The translations under genes and the position numbers were made by a program. Positions 44,579 through 53,477 of a stretch of DNA of 64,000 bases are shown here, piece by piece (the first letter of the stretch is position 1; every line of letters starts with the position of its first letter). The DNA is from Vreelandella halophila (GTDB taxonomy: Bacteria; Pseudomonadota; Gammaproteobacteria; Pseudomonadales; Oleiphilaceae). Below the pieces are notes generated by a model. That model did not search any database, was not told where the DNA came from, and was given only the letters and a program-made list of their open reading frames with translations. The stretch covers positions 1 through 64,000 of the forward strand of contig NZ_WMEX01000009.1 in NCBI RefSeq assembly GCF_009856365.1, in the 5' to 3' direction.

Positions 44579-46213
44579 ATGGCCGAGAAACGCGACGACC
44601 GCCCGGACGACCGCATCCAGCCGGTGCGCTTCCCCTTCCTGGGCACCCTCGGGGGCCTGCTGGCCATCAGCTGGCTCCTGCTGTTGCTGGACCCCACAGT
44701 GGCCTCCTTCTACAGCGTCCCACCGGTTCTGCTCCAGGCCGAGTGGCGTTACGGCGCGCTGGCCCTGTTCGTGACCCTGATCCTCGCCGACATGCGCCGC
44801 TATCACCGCGAACGGCGCCAGCAGGATTCAGACCTCCAGGCCTTGCGCGCTCAGGTCCACAGCCTCTGGCAGGACCGCAAGCAGCTCCAGCTCAAGGCCC
44901 ACACCTATTCCGACCACGCGGACAAGCTCAAGCGCTTCATCAGCGACAAGCTGCTGGAATACATCGAGTACGACGAGAAGTTCCTGCACTTCAAGAGCAT
45001 CGCCGCGGAGGTTCGCCACAACGGCGTGATCAGCTTCGACCGGGTCCGCACCGCCCTGGAAGGTGCGCTCACGGAAGCGGAAGAGGCCGGGGATGAGCAA
45101 CGGGCGCAGCCACTGCGGGCCGCCGAAGACGCCATGCGCTACCTCTGGGATCTGCTGGACCTCTCCACCGCCGATAACCTCGCCCTGCACATCGGCAACC
45201 AGCTGTGCGAATGCGAGGAACACTACTACCAGCGCATGCTCAGCGAGGAGGGGGACGACACGGACGAACTGCCCCCGCCCCCGGTCTACGACCCCGGGCG
45301 TGCGGCGTGGCGCGCACTCGGCCAGGTGAGCCAGAAACCGCTGGAGGAACCCGCCGTGGGAACCCCCTGGGCCCTCAATGATGGGCAGTGGTACGCGGAC
45401 CTCCAGTCCACGGGCACACTGCTGGGCACCGAGAACCACCTGGTGCTGCTGCTCGAGAACCTGCTGAAGAACGCCCAGTTCCACGCCCGCAAGCGCGGCT
45501 ACAGCAGCCCCTTCGCCCCGGTCACCCTGGAGCTGCGGGAGGAAAGGGGTAATGCCCTGATCCGGGTCTACAACCGGGGTCCGCACATCCGGGAGGAAGA
45601 CCGCCCCAACCTCTTCCAGCTCGGTTTCTCCACACGGCGCGCCAGGGAACACCAGGGCCGTGGGCTGGGCCTGTATTTCGTCAACGAAATCGTGAAGGGC
45701 TACGAGGGCCAGATCGCCGTGCACAACATCGAGACCCCGGCGACCCAGTACGCGGTGCGCGTGGCCCTGTCGGACGGCAACGTGGTCACGGAACTGGTGG
45801 ATGTGGCAGTGGAATCCGGCAAGCCAAGCTGCCGCTCACCCGAGGGTGAATGGCAGGGGCAGATGGAATGGACGTTCGAGTCGCCGGTAGAGAGCGTGGA
45901 GGTCACCACCACGGACGACCGCGACCAGCCCACCCAACGCCTCGCGGACTTCGAGGCCAAGGGCAAGCAGCAGCGCTTCGACCCCGGCCACCCGGAACGC
46001 CCCCGGTGGCGCCTGAGCCTCACCCCGAAGCGCAACGCCCACCGGCTCAGTTTCGAGCCGTTGGCCATCGACGGCGTGGAATTCGAGATCCGACTGCCCA
46101 CCGCGCAACAACGGCTGGACAATACCGAACTCGGCATGGAAGACGACATTGACGCGGAAGTGGAACGGCTGGACGAGCACTTCCAGCCACCGGAGGGTGG
46201 CAGCTCACACTGA
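44579..46213 (+). CDS. Atypical membrane histidine kinase
   Basis: This 544-residue protein has two transmembrane helices (about 20-42 and 57-73), a coiled coil (75-120), a helical domain and a HATPase_c domain. The N-box L-L-L-E-N-L-L-K-N-A near 293 and the G2 box G-R-G-L-G-L-Y-F near 360 are clear. The usual H-E-L-R-T-P H-box is missing; R-H-N-G-V-I near 144 is the nearest candidate phosphosite. The C-terminal 150 residues beyond the ATPase are acidic and unusual for the family. It overlaps no gene and is translated with the response regulator. It may act with the divergent membrane/lipoprotein pair in sensing envelope state; the signal is unknown. Confidence 0.78.
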   Translation: MAEKRDDRPDDRIQPVRFPFLGTLGGLLAISWLLLLLDPTVASFYSVPPVLLQAEWRYGALALFVTLILADMRRYHRERRQQDSDLQALRAQVHSLWQDRKQLQLKAHTYSDHADKLKRFISDKLLEYIEYDEKFLHFKSIAAEVRHNGVISFDRVRTALEGALTEAEEAGDEQRAQPLRAAEDAMRYLWDLLDLSTADNLALHIGNQLCECEEHYYQRMLSEEGDDTDELPPPPVYDPGRAAWRALGQVSQKPLEEPAVGTPWALNDGQWYADLQSTGTLLGTENHLVLLLENLLKNAQFHARKRGYSSPFAPVTLELREERGNALIRVYNRGPHIREEDRPNLFQLGFSTRRAREHQGRGLGLYFVNEIVKGYEGQIAVHNIETPATQYAVRVALSDGNVVTELVDVAVESGKPSCRSPEGEWQGQMEWTFESPVESVEVTTTDDRDQPTQRLADFEAKGKQQRFDPGHPERPRWRLSLTPKRNAHRLSFEPLAIDGVEFEIRLPTAQQRLDNTELGMEDDIDAEVERLDEHFQPPEGGSSH

Positions 46214-46329
46214 GGTAACCGCCGGCTGAAAGGACGGTAATGGCACACAGGGCCCGCAACGCTGTAGCGTAGGTGACCTGAGCAAGAAGGCTCCCGGTCA
46301 CTCAGTACCGCACAGCAGGGAATCGTCCA

Positions 46330-47877
46330 ATGATGCGTCGAACCGTCCATTTGATAGGGGTTATAGGCCTGCTCCTGCCCGCCGCGAGCGTCGGCAACAC
46401 GTTTGATTTCGAGACCGTCGTGGACAGGGCCAGGAAACTGGCGGACACCGCCTACGAAACGCCGCAGCAGGTGCCGGAATTCCTGCGCGATCTGGACTAC
46501 CAGACCTACCGCGCCATTCGCTTCAAGCCCGAACACAGCCTCTGGCGCGAGTCGGAGACCAACTTCCAGGTCATGCTGGTACCGCCGGGCCGCCTGTACA
46601 AACACCCTGTCCGCCTGAATGTCATTGATGCCGAGGGGGTTCACGATGTTCCCTTCGATAAGCGCCATTTCGACTACCCCGATTCCAGCCTCGAGAAACG
46701 CATGTCGTCGGACCTTGGTTATGGTGGCTTTAAGCTGACATTTCCACTTGACGATGCGGGCAACCAGAACCAGTTCCTGGTTTTCGCCGGCGCCAGCTAT
46801 TACCGGGCCGTGGGCAAGGGCAACAGCTTCGGGCTGTCAGGGCGTGGCCTCGCCATCGATACCGGCTTACCCAAGGGCGAGTCGTTTCCGGATTTCGTGG
46901 AGTTCTGGCTGGAACGCCCTGCCCCGGACGCCGAACGCATGACGGTCTATGGCCTGCTTGATGGCGAGAATGTCACCGGGGCCTACCGTTTCACCGTGAT
47001 GCCCGGACAGACCACAACGCTCCGGGTGACGTCGAAACTGTTCCCGCGACAGAACATCGAACAGCTCGGTGTCGCGCCTCTTACCAGCATGTTCTATTAC
47101 GACGGGAAAACGCCCAAGCCGAAGGGCGAGTGGCGCCCGGAGGTCCATGACTCCGACGGCCTGCTGATCCACAACGGCGAGTCCGGCGAGTGGCTCTGGC
47201 GGCCCCTGCGGAATCCGGAAACACTCTCGATGGACTATTTCGACACGCTGGATGTGGCCGGCTTTGGCCTGCTCCAGCGGGACCAGGCCTTCGACAGCTA
47301 CATGGACCCAGAGGCCCGCTACGACACTCGCCCCAGTGCCTGGGTGGAACCCCGGGGCTCATGGGGGAAGGGGAAGGTCGTCCTGGTCCAGATCCCCACG
47401 CCTGACGAAACCAACGACAACGTAGTCGCGTTCTGGACACCGGAAGAACCGGTATCACAGGAGGACGCCCCCATGACCTTCGAATACAGCGTCCACTACG
47501 GCGGCCCGGAGATTCCCGACGAGCCCATGGCGCGGGTCGTCGACACTTTCATTGGTGACGGCTCCCGCATCGGCGGGGGCGATGAGGAAGGCGCAGTCCG
47601 GGTTATCGCGGATTTCGCCGGCGGCCCACTGGCGAAGCTTGACCCGGAAGCGTCGGTGAGCAGCTCGGTCTCCATGCTGAATGAGGGGGAATTGCTGGGC
47701 CACTATGTTGAATACATCCCCAGGCTCGATCGCTGGCGACTGTCCATCCTGGCACGGCCGGCCTCCGGGGAATCGCTGGCCGTCCGGGCTTTCCTGAAAC
47801 AGGAAGACGACACCCTCAGTGAAACCTGGTCGTTCGAGCTGCCCGGTGACAGCCCGGTGATCACGGGAAGCCAATAA
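46330..47877 (+). CDS. opgG: Osmoregulated periplasmic glucan biosynthesis protein OpgG
   Basis: This 515-residue periplasmic protein belongs to the MdoG/OpgG family, which modifies and releases beta-glucans made at low osmolarity. A signal peptide (about 1-23) is followed by F-D-F-E-T-V, the F-K-P-E-H-S-L-W pattern, F-L-V-F-A-G-A-S-Y-Y-R near residue 150, S-M-F-Y-Y near 253 and N-P-E-T-L-S-M-D-Y-F near 297, all typical. Length is normal. It is the first of the opgG, small gene, opgH cluster, and the start lies 116 bases after the histidine kinase gene, on the same strand. Confidence 0.95.
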   Translation: MMRRTVHLIGVIGLLLPAASVGNTFDFETVVDRARKLADTAYETPQQVPEFLRDLDYQTYRAIRFKPEHSLWRESETNFQVMLVPPGRLYKHPVRLNVIDAEGVHDVPFDKRHFDYPDSSLEKRMSSDLGYGGFKLTFPLDDAGNQNQFLVFAGASYYRAVGKGNSFGLSGRGLAIDTGLPKGESFPDFVEFWLERPAPDAERMTVYGLLDGENVTGAYRFTVMPGQTTTLRVTSKLFPRQNIEQLGVAPLTSMFYYDGKTPKPKGEWRPEVHDSDGLLIHNGESGEWLWRPLRNPETLSMDYFDTLDVAGFGLLQRDQAFDSYMDPEARYDTRPSAWVEPRGSWGKGKVVLVQIPTPDETNDNVVAFWTPEEPVSQEDAPMTFEYSVHYGGPEIPDEPMARVVDTFIGDGSRIGGGDEEGAVRVIADFAGGPLAKLDPEASVSSSVSMLNEGELLGHYVEYIPRLDRWRLSILARPASGESLAVRAFLKQEDDTLSETWSFELPGDSPVITGSQ

Positions 47878-47891
47878 AAGGGCCGGAACCC

Positions 47892-48143
47892 ATGGAATTG
47901 ACGCACAGTGAAAAGGCACTCCGGCGGGGCCTGGCCTACCAGTACTGGTCTGGCCTGCCACGCACACCGGACACGGAGATACGGGCGCTCGAAAGCCTCC
48001 TGCGAGCCCTGAAGGGCGGGGAGCCCGATGTCCTGGGCGCGGTCATGGCCGACCTGCGGGCAACAGCAGCCGGGGCCTCCCCCTCGGTTCCCGGGCCCAC
48101 GCCGGCCATCCGGCGCGGCAGCCTGCACTACGGCGACTACTGA
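47892..48143 (+). CDS. Small protein between opgG and opgH
   Basis: This 83-residue protein begins 14 bases after opgG and ends 11 bases before opgH, so it belongs to the same operon. It reads as a short helical N-terminal region (S-E-K-A-L-R-R-G-L-A-Y) and an Ala/Pro-rich tail ending with R-G-S-L-H-Y-G-D-Y. No signal peptide or membrane segment is visible. I recognise no family. Its position suggests an accessory or regulatory role in glucan synthesis, but that is inferred from context only. Confidence 0.5.
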   Translation: MELTHSEKALRRGLAYQYWSGLPRTPDTEIRALESLLRALKGGEPDVLGAVMADLRATAAGASPSVPGPTPAIRRGSLHYGDY

Positions 48144-48154
48144 GGCCACGCGGA

Positions 48155-50380
48155 ATGGACGCCACAGACACCACGCCCGCGCCGGACACCGCCCCCGACT
48201 GGCGTGCCATCGCCAGCTTCCGCAGGACCCTGTTAGCGCTCACGGTCCTCGCCCAGACCGCCATTGCCACCTATTTCATGCTCGCGGTACTGCCCTACCA
48301 CGGCGCCACCCTGGTCGAAACCGGCATGGCGATCCTGTTCGCCGTGCTCTTCGCCTGGATCTCGGTCGGGTTCTGGATCGGTGTTCTCGGTTTCGTGTAT
48401 CGCCGCGCGGGCGGTGACCCCCATTCCCTCCTGCGCCAGTACAGCGACCAGGCCCTGGCGGAAGCGCCCATGGCACCGACGGCCATCGTCATGCCGATCT
48501 ACCATGAGCCTGTCGAGACCAGCCTGGGCCGTATACGGGCAATCTACCGGGACCTTGAGCGCAGCGGCCAGCTGGCGCATTTCGACTTCTACATCCTCTC
48601 CGACAGCCGCGACCCCGATGTCTGGCTCCGGGAGCAGGCGGCCTGGGCCACACTCTGTGACGAACTGGGCGCCCAGGGGCGGCTGTTCTACCGCCGGCGC
48701 GTACTCAACCTGAACCTCAAGAGCGGCAATGTCGGCGACTTCCTGCGTCGCTGGGGCGGGTACTACGAATACATGATGGTGCTGGACGCGGACAGCCTGA
48801 TCAGCGGCAACACCCTGGTCCGAATGGTGCGGCTGATGCAGTGCCGGCCCCAGACGGGCATCCTCCAGACCAGCCCGACCCTGCTCAATGGCCGGTCGCT
48901 GTTCGCCCGCGTCCAGCAGCTGGCCAACCGCCTGTACGGCCCATTGTTCACGACCGGCCTGGCTTCCATCCAGCTGGGTGATGCCGCCTTCTGGGGGCAC
49001 AACGCCATTATCCGGGTTCCCGCCTTCATGGCGCACTGCGGCCTCAGGAAACTGCCCGGCCGCGGCCTTTTCAGGGGGCCCGTCATGAGTCACGACTTCG
49101 TTGAGGCCGCCTACATGGGCCGCGCCGGCTACGAGGTCTGGCTCGAACCCGAGCTCGGGGAAAGCTACGAGGAGTCGCCCCCCTCACTCGTTGACGAGCT
49201 CACGCGCGACAAACGCTGGGCTAAGGGCAACATGCAGCACTTCTGGATCATGCTTCGCGGGCGCCGCCTGAGATTCGGCCACCGGATGGCGTTCCTCAAC
49301 GGGATCATGGCCTATCTCGCCTCGCCACTGTGGCTGGGCTTCCTCATCCTCACGACCATCGAAACCACTCGGCTTACACTCTGGCCCATCAACTACTTCC
49401 CGGATCCCCACCGGCTCACACCCCTCTGGCCCGAATGGCACCCGGAATGGGCGTTCTCCCTGCTCGGCACCTCGCTCGCCCTGCTCTTCCTTCCCAAGAT
49501 CCTGGCGGTGATCGATGTGCTGCTGAAACGCCGGGCCAAGGCCTTCGGCGGCACCGGGAAGCTGGTGGGGAGCACGGTGCTGGAGATGGTCCTGTCCGCC
49601 CTGCTGGCACCGATCCGGATGCTGGCCCACTCGCGCTTCGTGCTCGAGGCGCTGCTCAATGTGTCGCTGAAATGGGCTGGCCAGAACCGTTCCAGCGAGA
49701 TCGGGTGGAAAACGGCCCTGCTGAGCCAGGCGCCCGGCACCATCCTGGCGCTTGCCTGGTCCTCGTTCGCGTTGTGGCTCGATCCCCTGTTCTTTCTCTG
49801 GTCCCTGCCGGTTGCCCTGCCACTGGTCCTTGCCGCCCCGACCTCGGTGCTCCTGAGCCGCACCCGGCTCGGGGACCGCATGCGCCGGAACGGCTGGCTT
49901 CTCATTCCGGAAGAGACACAGGGATCGCCACTGCGGGAGGCGCTGCCCCACGGGACGCTGGTAAGCAGGGAGCGCGCTGCTGTACCCGCCTTCCAGGAAG
50001 CCATCATGCACCCGTGGTACAACCAGCTGCACCGGCAGCTGGCGCGCCCCAACCAGGGGCCGCTCCAACGGGCCCACCTTGAGGCGCTGGCCGACCGGTG
50101 CCTTGCTGACGGACCTGACGCCCTGACCCGGGCTGAAAAGACACGGCTGGCAAGGGACGCCCGATCCCTGGCAGTGCTGCACCGCGAGGTCTGGCGCCAG
50201 CCGGGCGATTCACCCTGGGGCCGGCTGCTGGATGACTGGATTGACTCAGCGGCTGGCGATGATCCATACCGCGTGAATGATGCCCGGGAAGTAACCCAGG
50301 AGGGTCAGCAGGATATTGACCCAGAACTGGAGCCCGATGCCGACCTGCAGGAAAACGCCCAGTGGGGGCAGCAACAGTGA
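48155..50380 (+). CDS. opgH: Glucans biosynthesis glucosyltransferase OpgH
   Basis: This 741-residue inner-membrane glycosyltransferase polymerises UDP-glucose into linear beta-1,2-glucan and pushes it outward. About eight transmembrane helices surround a cytoplasmic family 2 domain with D-S-R-D-P-D near residue 150, V-L-D-A-D-S-L near 208, G-H-N-A-I-I-R near 286 and the R-W-A-K-G-N-M-Q-H motif near 351. The last 45 codons, rich in Asp, Glu and Gln, overlap the antisense pmp3-like gene and may be extra sequence. The gene is otherwise standard and forms the biosynthetic core with opgG. Confidence 0.95.
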   Translation: MDATDTTPAPDTAPDWRAIASFRRTLLALTVLAQTAIATYFMLAVLPYHGATLVETGMAILFAVLFAWISVGFWIGVLGFVYRRAGGDPHSLLRQYSDQALAEAPMAPTAIVMPIYHEPVETSLGRIRAIYRDLERSGQLAHFDFYILSDSRDPDVWLREQAAWATLCDELGAQGRLFYRRRVLNLNLKSGNVGDFLRRWGGYYEYMMVLDADSLISGNTLVRMVRLMQCRPQTGILQTSPTLLNGRSLFARVQQLANRLYGPLFTTGLASIQLGDAAFWGHNAIIRVPAFMAHCGLRKLPGRGLFRGPVMSHDFVEAAYMGRAGYEVWLEPELGESYEESPPSLVDELTRDKRWAKGNMQHFWIMLRGRRLRFGHRMAFLNGIMAYLASPLWLGFLILTTIETTRLTLWPINYFPDPHRLTPLWPEWHPEWAFSLLGTSLALLFLPKILAVIDVLLKRRAKAFGGTGKLVGSTVLEMVLSALLAPIRMLAHSRFVLEALLNVSLKWAGQNRSSEIGWKTALLSQAPGTILALAWSSFALWLDPLFFLWSLPVALPLVLAAPTSVLLSRTRLGDRMRRNGWLLIPEETQGSPLREALPHGTLVSRERAAVPAFQEAIMHPWYNQLHRQLARPNQGPLQRAHLEALADRCLADGPDALTRAEKTRLARDARSLAVLHREVWRQPGDSPWGRLLDDWIDSAAGDDPYRVNDAREVTQEGQQDIDPELEPDADLQENAQWGQQQ

Positions 50381-50404
50381 CAGGATGAGTCGCAGGATAT
50401 CCAT
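50246..50404 (-). CDS. Pmp3/YqaE-family small membrane proteolipid
   Basis: This 52-residue frame encodes two hydrophobic helices with the Pmp3/YqaE family hallmarks: L-L-P-P-L-G-V-F-L-Q-V-G-I-G near residues 12-24, F-W-V-N-I-L-L-T-L-L-G-Y near 27-38 and P-G-I-I-H-A-V-W near 40-47. Family members are small inner-membrane peptides induced by salt or cold stress. A GGAGGCC ribosome-binding site lies 5-11 bases before the ATG at 50404. It is antisense to the 3' end of opgH over 135 bases, with 24 bases of its 5' end outside. The match to the family over its whole length makes it real, despite the overlap. Confidence 0.85.
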   Translation of the reverse strand: MDILRLILSLLLPPLGVFLQVGIGLQFWVNILLTLLGYFPGIIHAVWIIASR

Positions 50405-50682
50405 GAATGGCCTCCGATTGGATGGTCGCTGGCGCCCAGTCTGAAGGCGTACGCTACGATGGGGAAGTTACAGGCTCCTCATGGTACAGCGTGCCGGAGC
50501 GAAAAACAGCGTCGAACAGCTTTACACTTTCCAGGGTTCCCCCAGCGCCACTCCCCGCGACAATCTGTCGCAAGGCCACGGATCCGAAGAGGTTTTGATG
50601 CAATGGCCCCCCCTTTGCTTGGATCTGCACGGTCTCACCGACGGACCGACCCCATCTCACTACTGGCAAGGGAATCGAAGAA

Positions 50683-51309
50683 ATGACCATCAAACAATCA
50701 GCCATCGCATTGGGCATCCTGGCGGCAGGCGCGGCAACCGCGGCCTCGGGTGCTTCCATTTCAATTGAAGCTGCCGGTGTCTATAACACCCAGGTCAACG
50801 GCGCTACCGAAATCGACTTTGAGAGCGGTGACTGCGGCTCCGCGACCTGCTCCGGCGACTATAACGTTGTTCAGGGAACCGCCGGCGGACAGCACGCCCA
50901 GCCCCACGACTTCCCCGAGGACAACCAGTACCTGACCGTGCCCTATGAACAGAGCAATGGCTCGGCAGCTCTGGCACTGGGGACAACCGCCAACTATTTT
51001 GGCCTGTACTGGGGCTCCATTGACGATTACAACACCATCAGCTTCTTCCTCGATGGTTCACAGGTGGGGAGCAGTTATAGCGGTAACGACGTTCTGCCGC
51101 CATCAGGCGGTGACCAGGAATCGTTCGACGACAACCGTTATGTGAACTTCCACTTCGGCTCCGAGTTCTTCGACACGGTCAGTTTCAGCAGCACGCAGTA
51201 CGCGTTCGAAAGCGACAACCACGCCTACGCTACGGTCCCCGAACCGGGAACACTGGCACTGCTTGGCGCTGGCCTGCTCGGCCTGGGCATGCGTCGCCGG
51301 CGCACCTGA
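50683..51309 (+). CDS. PEP-CTERM-sorted exported protein
   Basis: This 208-residue secreted protein has a signal peptide (about 1-22) and a clear C-terminal PEP-CTERM signal: V-P-E-P-G-T-L-A-L-L, a hydrophobic stretch and R-R-R-R. PEP-CTERM proteins are processed by an exosortase and retained at the surface or in the extracellular matrix of biofilm-forming bacteria. The middle is Gly/Ser/Asp-rich with a beta-strand pattern and two Cys (near 47 and 51). No exosortase gene is in this window. The 278 bases upstream contain no other gene, and a promoter is expected in the AT-rich stretch. A strong terminator follows. Confidence 0.88.
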   Translation: MTIKQSAIALGILAAGAATAASGASISIEAAGVYNTQVNGATEIDFESGDCGSATCSGDYNVVQGTAGGQHAQPHDFPEDNQYLTVPYEQSNGSAALALGTTANYFGLYWGSIDDYNTISFFLDGSQVGSSYSGNDVLPPSGGDQESFDDNRYVNFHFGSEFFDTVSFSSTQYAFESDNHAYATVPEPGTLALLGAGLLGLGMRRRRT

Positions 51310-51329
51310 AAGATTCAGGCTGCTGCCAC

Positions 51330-51357
51330 GGCCGCTCCGAAAGGGGCGGCCTTTTTT
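51330..51357 (+). terminator. Rho-independent terminator after the PEP-CTERM gene
   Basis: GGCCGCTCC pairs with GGGGCGGCC (one T-G wobble) around a GAAA tetraloop, followed by a run of six T. It ends the PEP-CTERM transcript, and the convergent DUF2244 gene stops only 4 bases beyond. Confidence 0.9.
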
Positions 51358-51360
51358 ATG

Positions 51361-51867
51361 TCAAAACCACCAGACCCCGGCTGGATGATGCCGCTCAACC
51401 CGGATACCAGCGTTTTCCAGAAAGTCAATGAATGCCTCCAGATCCTCGGGGTTGAGGAAACGGGCAAGAGGTACGCGCGTGTCGTGATAGGCCAGCATCA
51501 GCCTGGGCACCGCAAAACCATGGCGGGGCATCTCCATGATCACCCGGACCCAGTGCCGAGGCATGGTCCATTCGGAATCCTTCTGGTTGATCCCCTTTTC
51601 GAGCCTCACAGTGTCCGGCGTCAGTACCAGGACCTCCTGTCGATAACACTGGCGCGAGGTGTAGTACAGCCCATAGGCCACCACCGCCAACTCCAGGCCC
51701 GCGAACGGCAGGATCATCCAGGCGCCCGCCAGGGACCAGCCAACAGCCACCATCAGGGTGACCACGGCGATCAACCCAAAGAAGATGATGTTCCCTTGCC
51801 AACTCAGGGATCGGTTGGGGGTCAGGCGCAGTGCCCTGCCCTCCTCGTAATCCAGGTACTCCAGCAT
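51361..51867 (-). CDS. DUF2244-family membrane protein
   Basis: This 168-residue protein has two adjacent transmembrane helices (about 28-48 and 52-72) followed by a cytoplasmic domain of about 90 residues with R-Q-C-Y-R-Q-E-V-L, D-T-V-R-L-E-K-G and W-V-R-V. That layout matches DUF2244, a family found beside cytochrome oxidase assembly genes in some proteobacteria. No oxidase genes are near here. The ATG at 51867 is preferred over an upstream frame extension to 51918. The function is unknown. Confidence 0.75.
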   Translation of the reverse strand: MLEYLDYEEGRALRLTPNRSLSWQGNIIFFGLIAVVTLMVAVGWSLAGAWMILPFAGLELAVVAYGLYYTSRQCYRQEVLVLTPDTVRLEKGINQKDSEWTMPRHWVRVIMEMPRHGFAVPRLMLAYHDTRVPLARFLNPEDLEAFIDFLENAGIRVERHHPAGVWWF

Positions 51868-52034
51868 GATGCCACCGACTTGCCTAGACCAACCCGCGAT
51901 TACTCCTTGCGGGGTCAACCCATACTAGCGCCCCCGCAGGCGCCAGACACCCCCTGTTGCAATCCGGAACCGGGAGCTGGTCGTACTCAGCGATGAGCTA
52001 CAATAACGTCGATTCCATGATCAAGGAGTTCCGG

Positions 52035-53387
52035 ATGCGTTTCCTTTCCGCCCTGATGCTGCCGGTTGCAGCCGCACTGCTTGCAGCCTGCGGCGACAGC
52101 CCCCACGAACCCGTTTCGATGGAGTCCGTGGAGGAGGACGGCGTTCTCAGGGTGGCGACCCGTAACGGTGCCACCACCTATTACCTGAACCGCCACGAGC
52201 AGCCCTCTGGCCCGGAATACGATCTGGTCCATGAATTCGCTGAGGCACAGGGCTGGGACGTGGAGTGGACCATGCACGAATCCACTGCCGCCGTGATTGA
52301 GGCGCTGGAGAAAGGCACCGCTCACCTGGCCGCATCCGGGCTGACCCATCGCCCCTCCCGGAATGAGCGCTTTACGCAGGGACCCGCGCACAGCGAAGTC
52401 ACTGAACAGCTGGTGTGCCACCGGGAGGGCCGCCCACTGCCACGGCTTCCCGAGGACATCGCCGGGTTTGAAATCCGGGTGACGGCCAGCTCCAGCTATG
52501 TGGAAACCCTCAATGAACTGGCCGCGGAACATGAGGGCATCACCTTCAGCACCAGTGATCGAACCACGGAGGTACTGCTGTCACAGGTCGCCGAACAGCA
52601 GTTCGACTGCACTGTCGCGGACTCCAATATCGTCCAGCTCACCCGCCGGCACTGGCCCCACCTCGAGGTTGCCATGAACCTGACCCAGGGGCAGAACCTC
52701 GGCTGGTATCTTCCTGCAGGCGCCGATGAGCTGGCCGGCAGCGCGCGCGAATGGATGAACAGCCGCGCCGGCGACGAAGCCATCACGGCCATGGAGAACA
52801 AATACTATTCCTACATCGGGGAATTCGACTTTGTGGATCTGCGGGCCCTGAACCGGCGGATTGAAAAACGCCTGCCACAATACCGCGAGTACTTCATCCA
52901 GGCGGAAGAGAAAACCGGCATGCCCGCCGAACTGCTGGCCGCCCTCGCCTACCAGGAATCCCACTGGGATCCGGACGCGGTCTCGCCCACCGGGGTACGG
53001 GGCATCATGATGCTGACGCGGCGTACGGCCGGTTCACTGGGGGTTGAGAATCGGCTTGATCCGGTCCAGGCCATTGATGGCGGCGCCCGCTACCTGGCGG
53101 ATCGTCACGCCCGCCTTCCAGAGACCATCCCGGAACCCGACCGCACCTTCCTGGCCCTGGCCAGTTACAACATCGGGCGCGGTCACCTGCTGGACGCCCG
53201 CCAGCTGGCACGGGACCTGGACCGGAATCCCGACTCCTGGGAGCAGATGCGCCAGGTGCTGCCCCTTAAGGCGGATAAGCGCTACTACCCCAGCACCCGC
53301 TACGGCTACGCCCGGGGTTACGAGCCCGTACACTACGTTCAGCGGATCCGGAACTACAGGGACGTGATCAGTAAGGAATTCAAATAG
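52035..53387 (+). CDS. mltF: Membrane-bound lytic murein transglycosylase F
   Basis: This 450-residue envelope protein cuts peptidoglycan, releasing 1,6-anhydro-muropeptides. A lipoprotein-like signal with L-L-A-A-C at about residue 20 precedes a periplasmic binding-like domain (about 35-265) and a lysozyme-like transglycosylase domain (about 275-440). The catalytic Glu lies in L-A-Y-Q-E-S-H-W-D near 310, followed by S-P-T-G-V-R-G-I-M-M-L-T and A-S-Y-N-I-G. Two ATGs are possible; 52035 has AAGGAG 6 bases upstream. It remodels the wall during growth. Confidence 0.93.
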   Translation: MRFLSALMLPVAAALLAACGDSPHEPVSMESVEEDGVLRVATRNGATTYYLNRHEQPSGPEYDLVHEFAEAQGWDVEWTMHESTAAVIEALEKGTAHLAASGLTHRPSRNERFTQGPAHSEVTEQLVCHREGRPLPRLPEDIAGFEIRVTASSSYVETLNELAAEHEGITFSTSDRTTEVLLSQVAEQQFDCTVADSNIVQLTRRHWPHLEVAMNLTQGQNLGWYLPAGADELAGSAREWMNSRAGDEAITAMENKYYSYIGEFDFVDLRALNRRIEKRLPQYREYFIQAEEKTGMPAELLAALAYQESHWDPDAVSPTGVRGIMMLTRRTAGSLGVENRLDPVQAIDGGARYLADRHARLPETIPEPDRTFLALASYNIGRGHLLDARQLARDLDRNPDSWEQMRQVLPLKADKRYYPSTRYGYARGYEPVHYVQRIRNYRDVISKEFK

Positions 53388-53477
53388 TACCGATAGCCAG
53401 AGCGGGAATAGTCATCCCCCCGGCAGGCTGATAGGCTTGCCCGGGTCGAATCGCCCCTGAAACCAATGTTGGGATCC

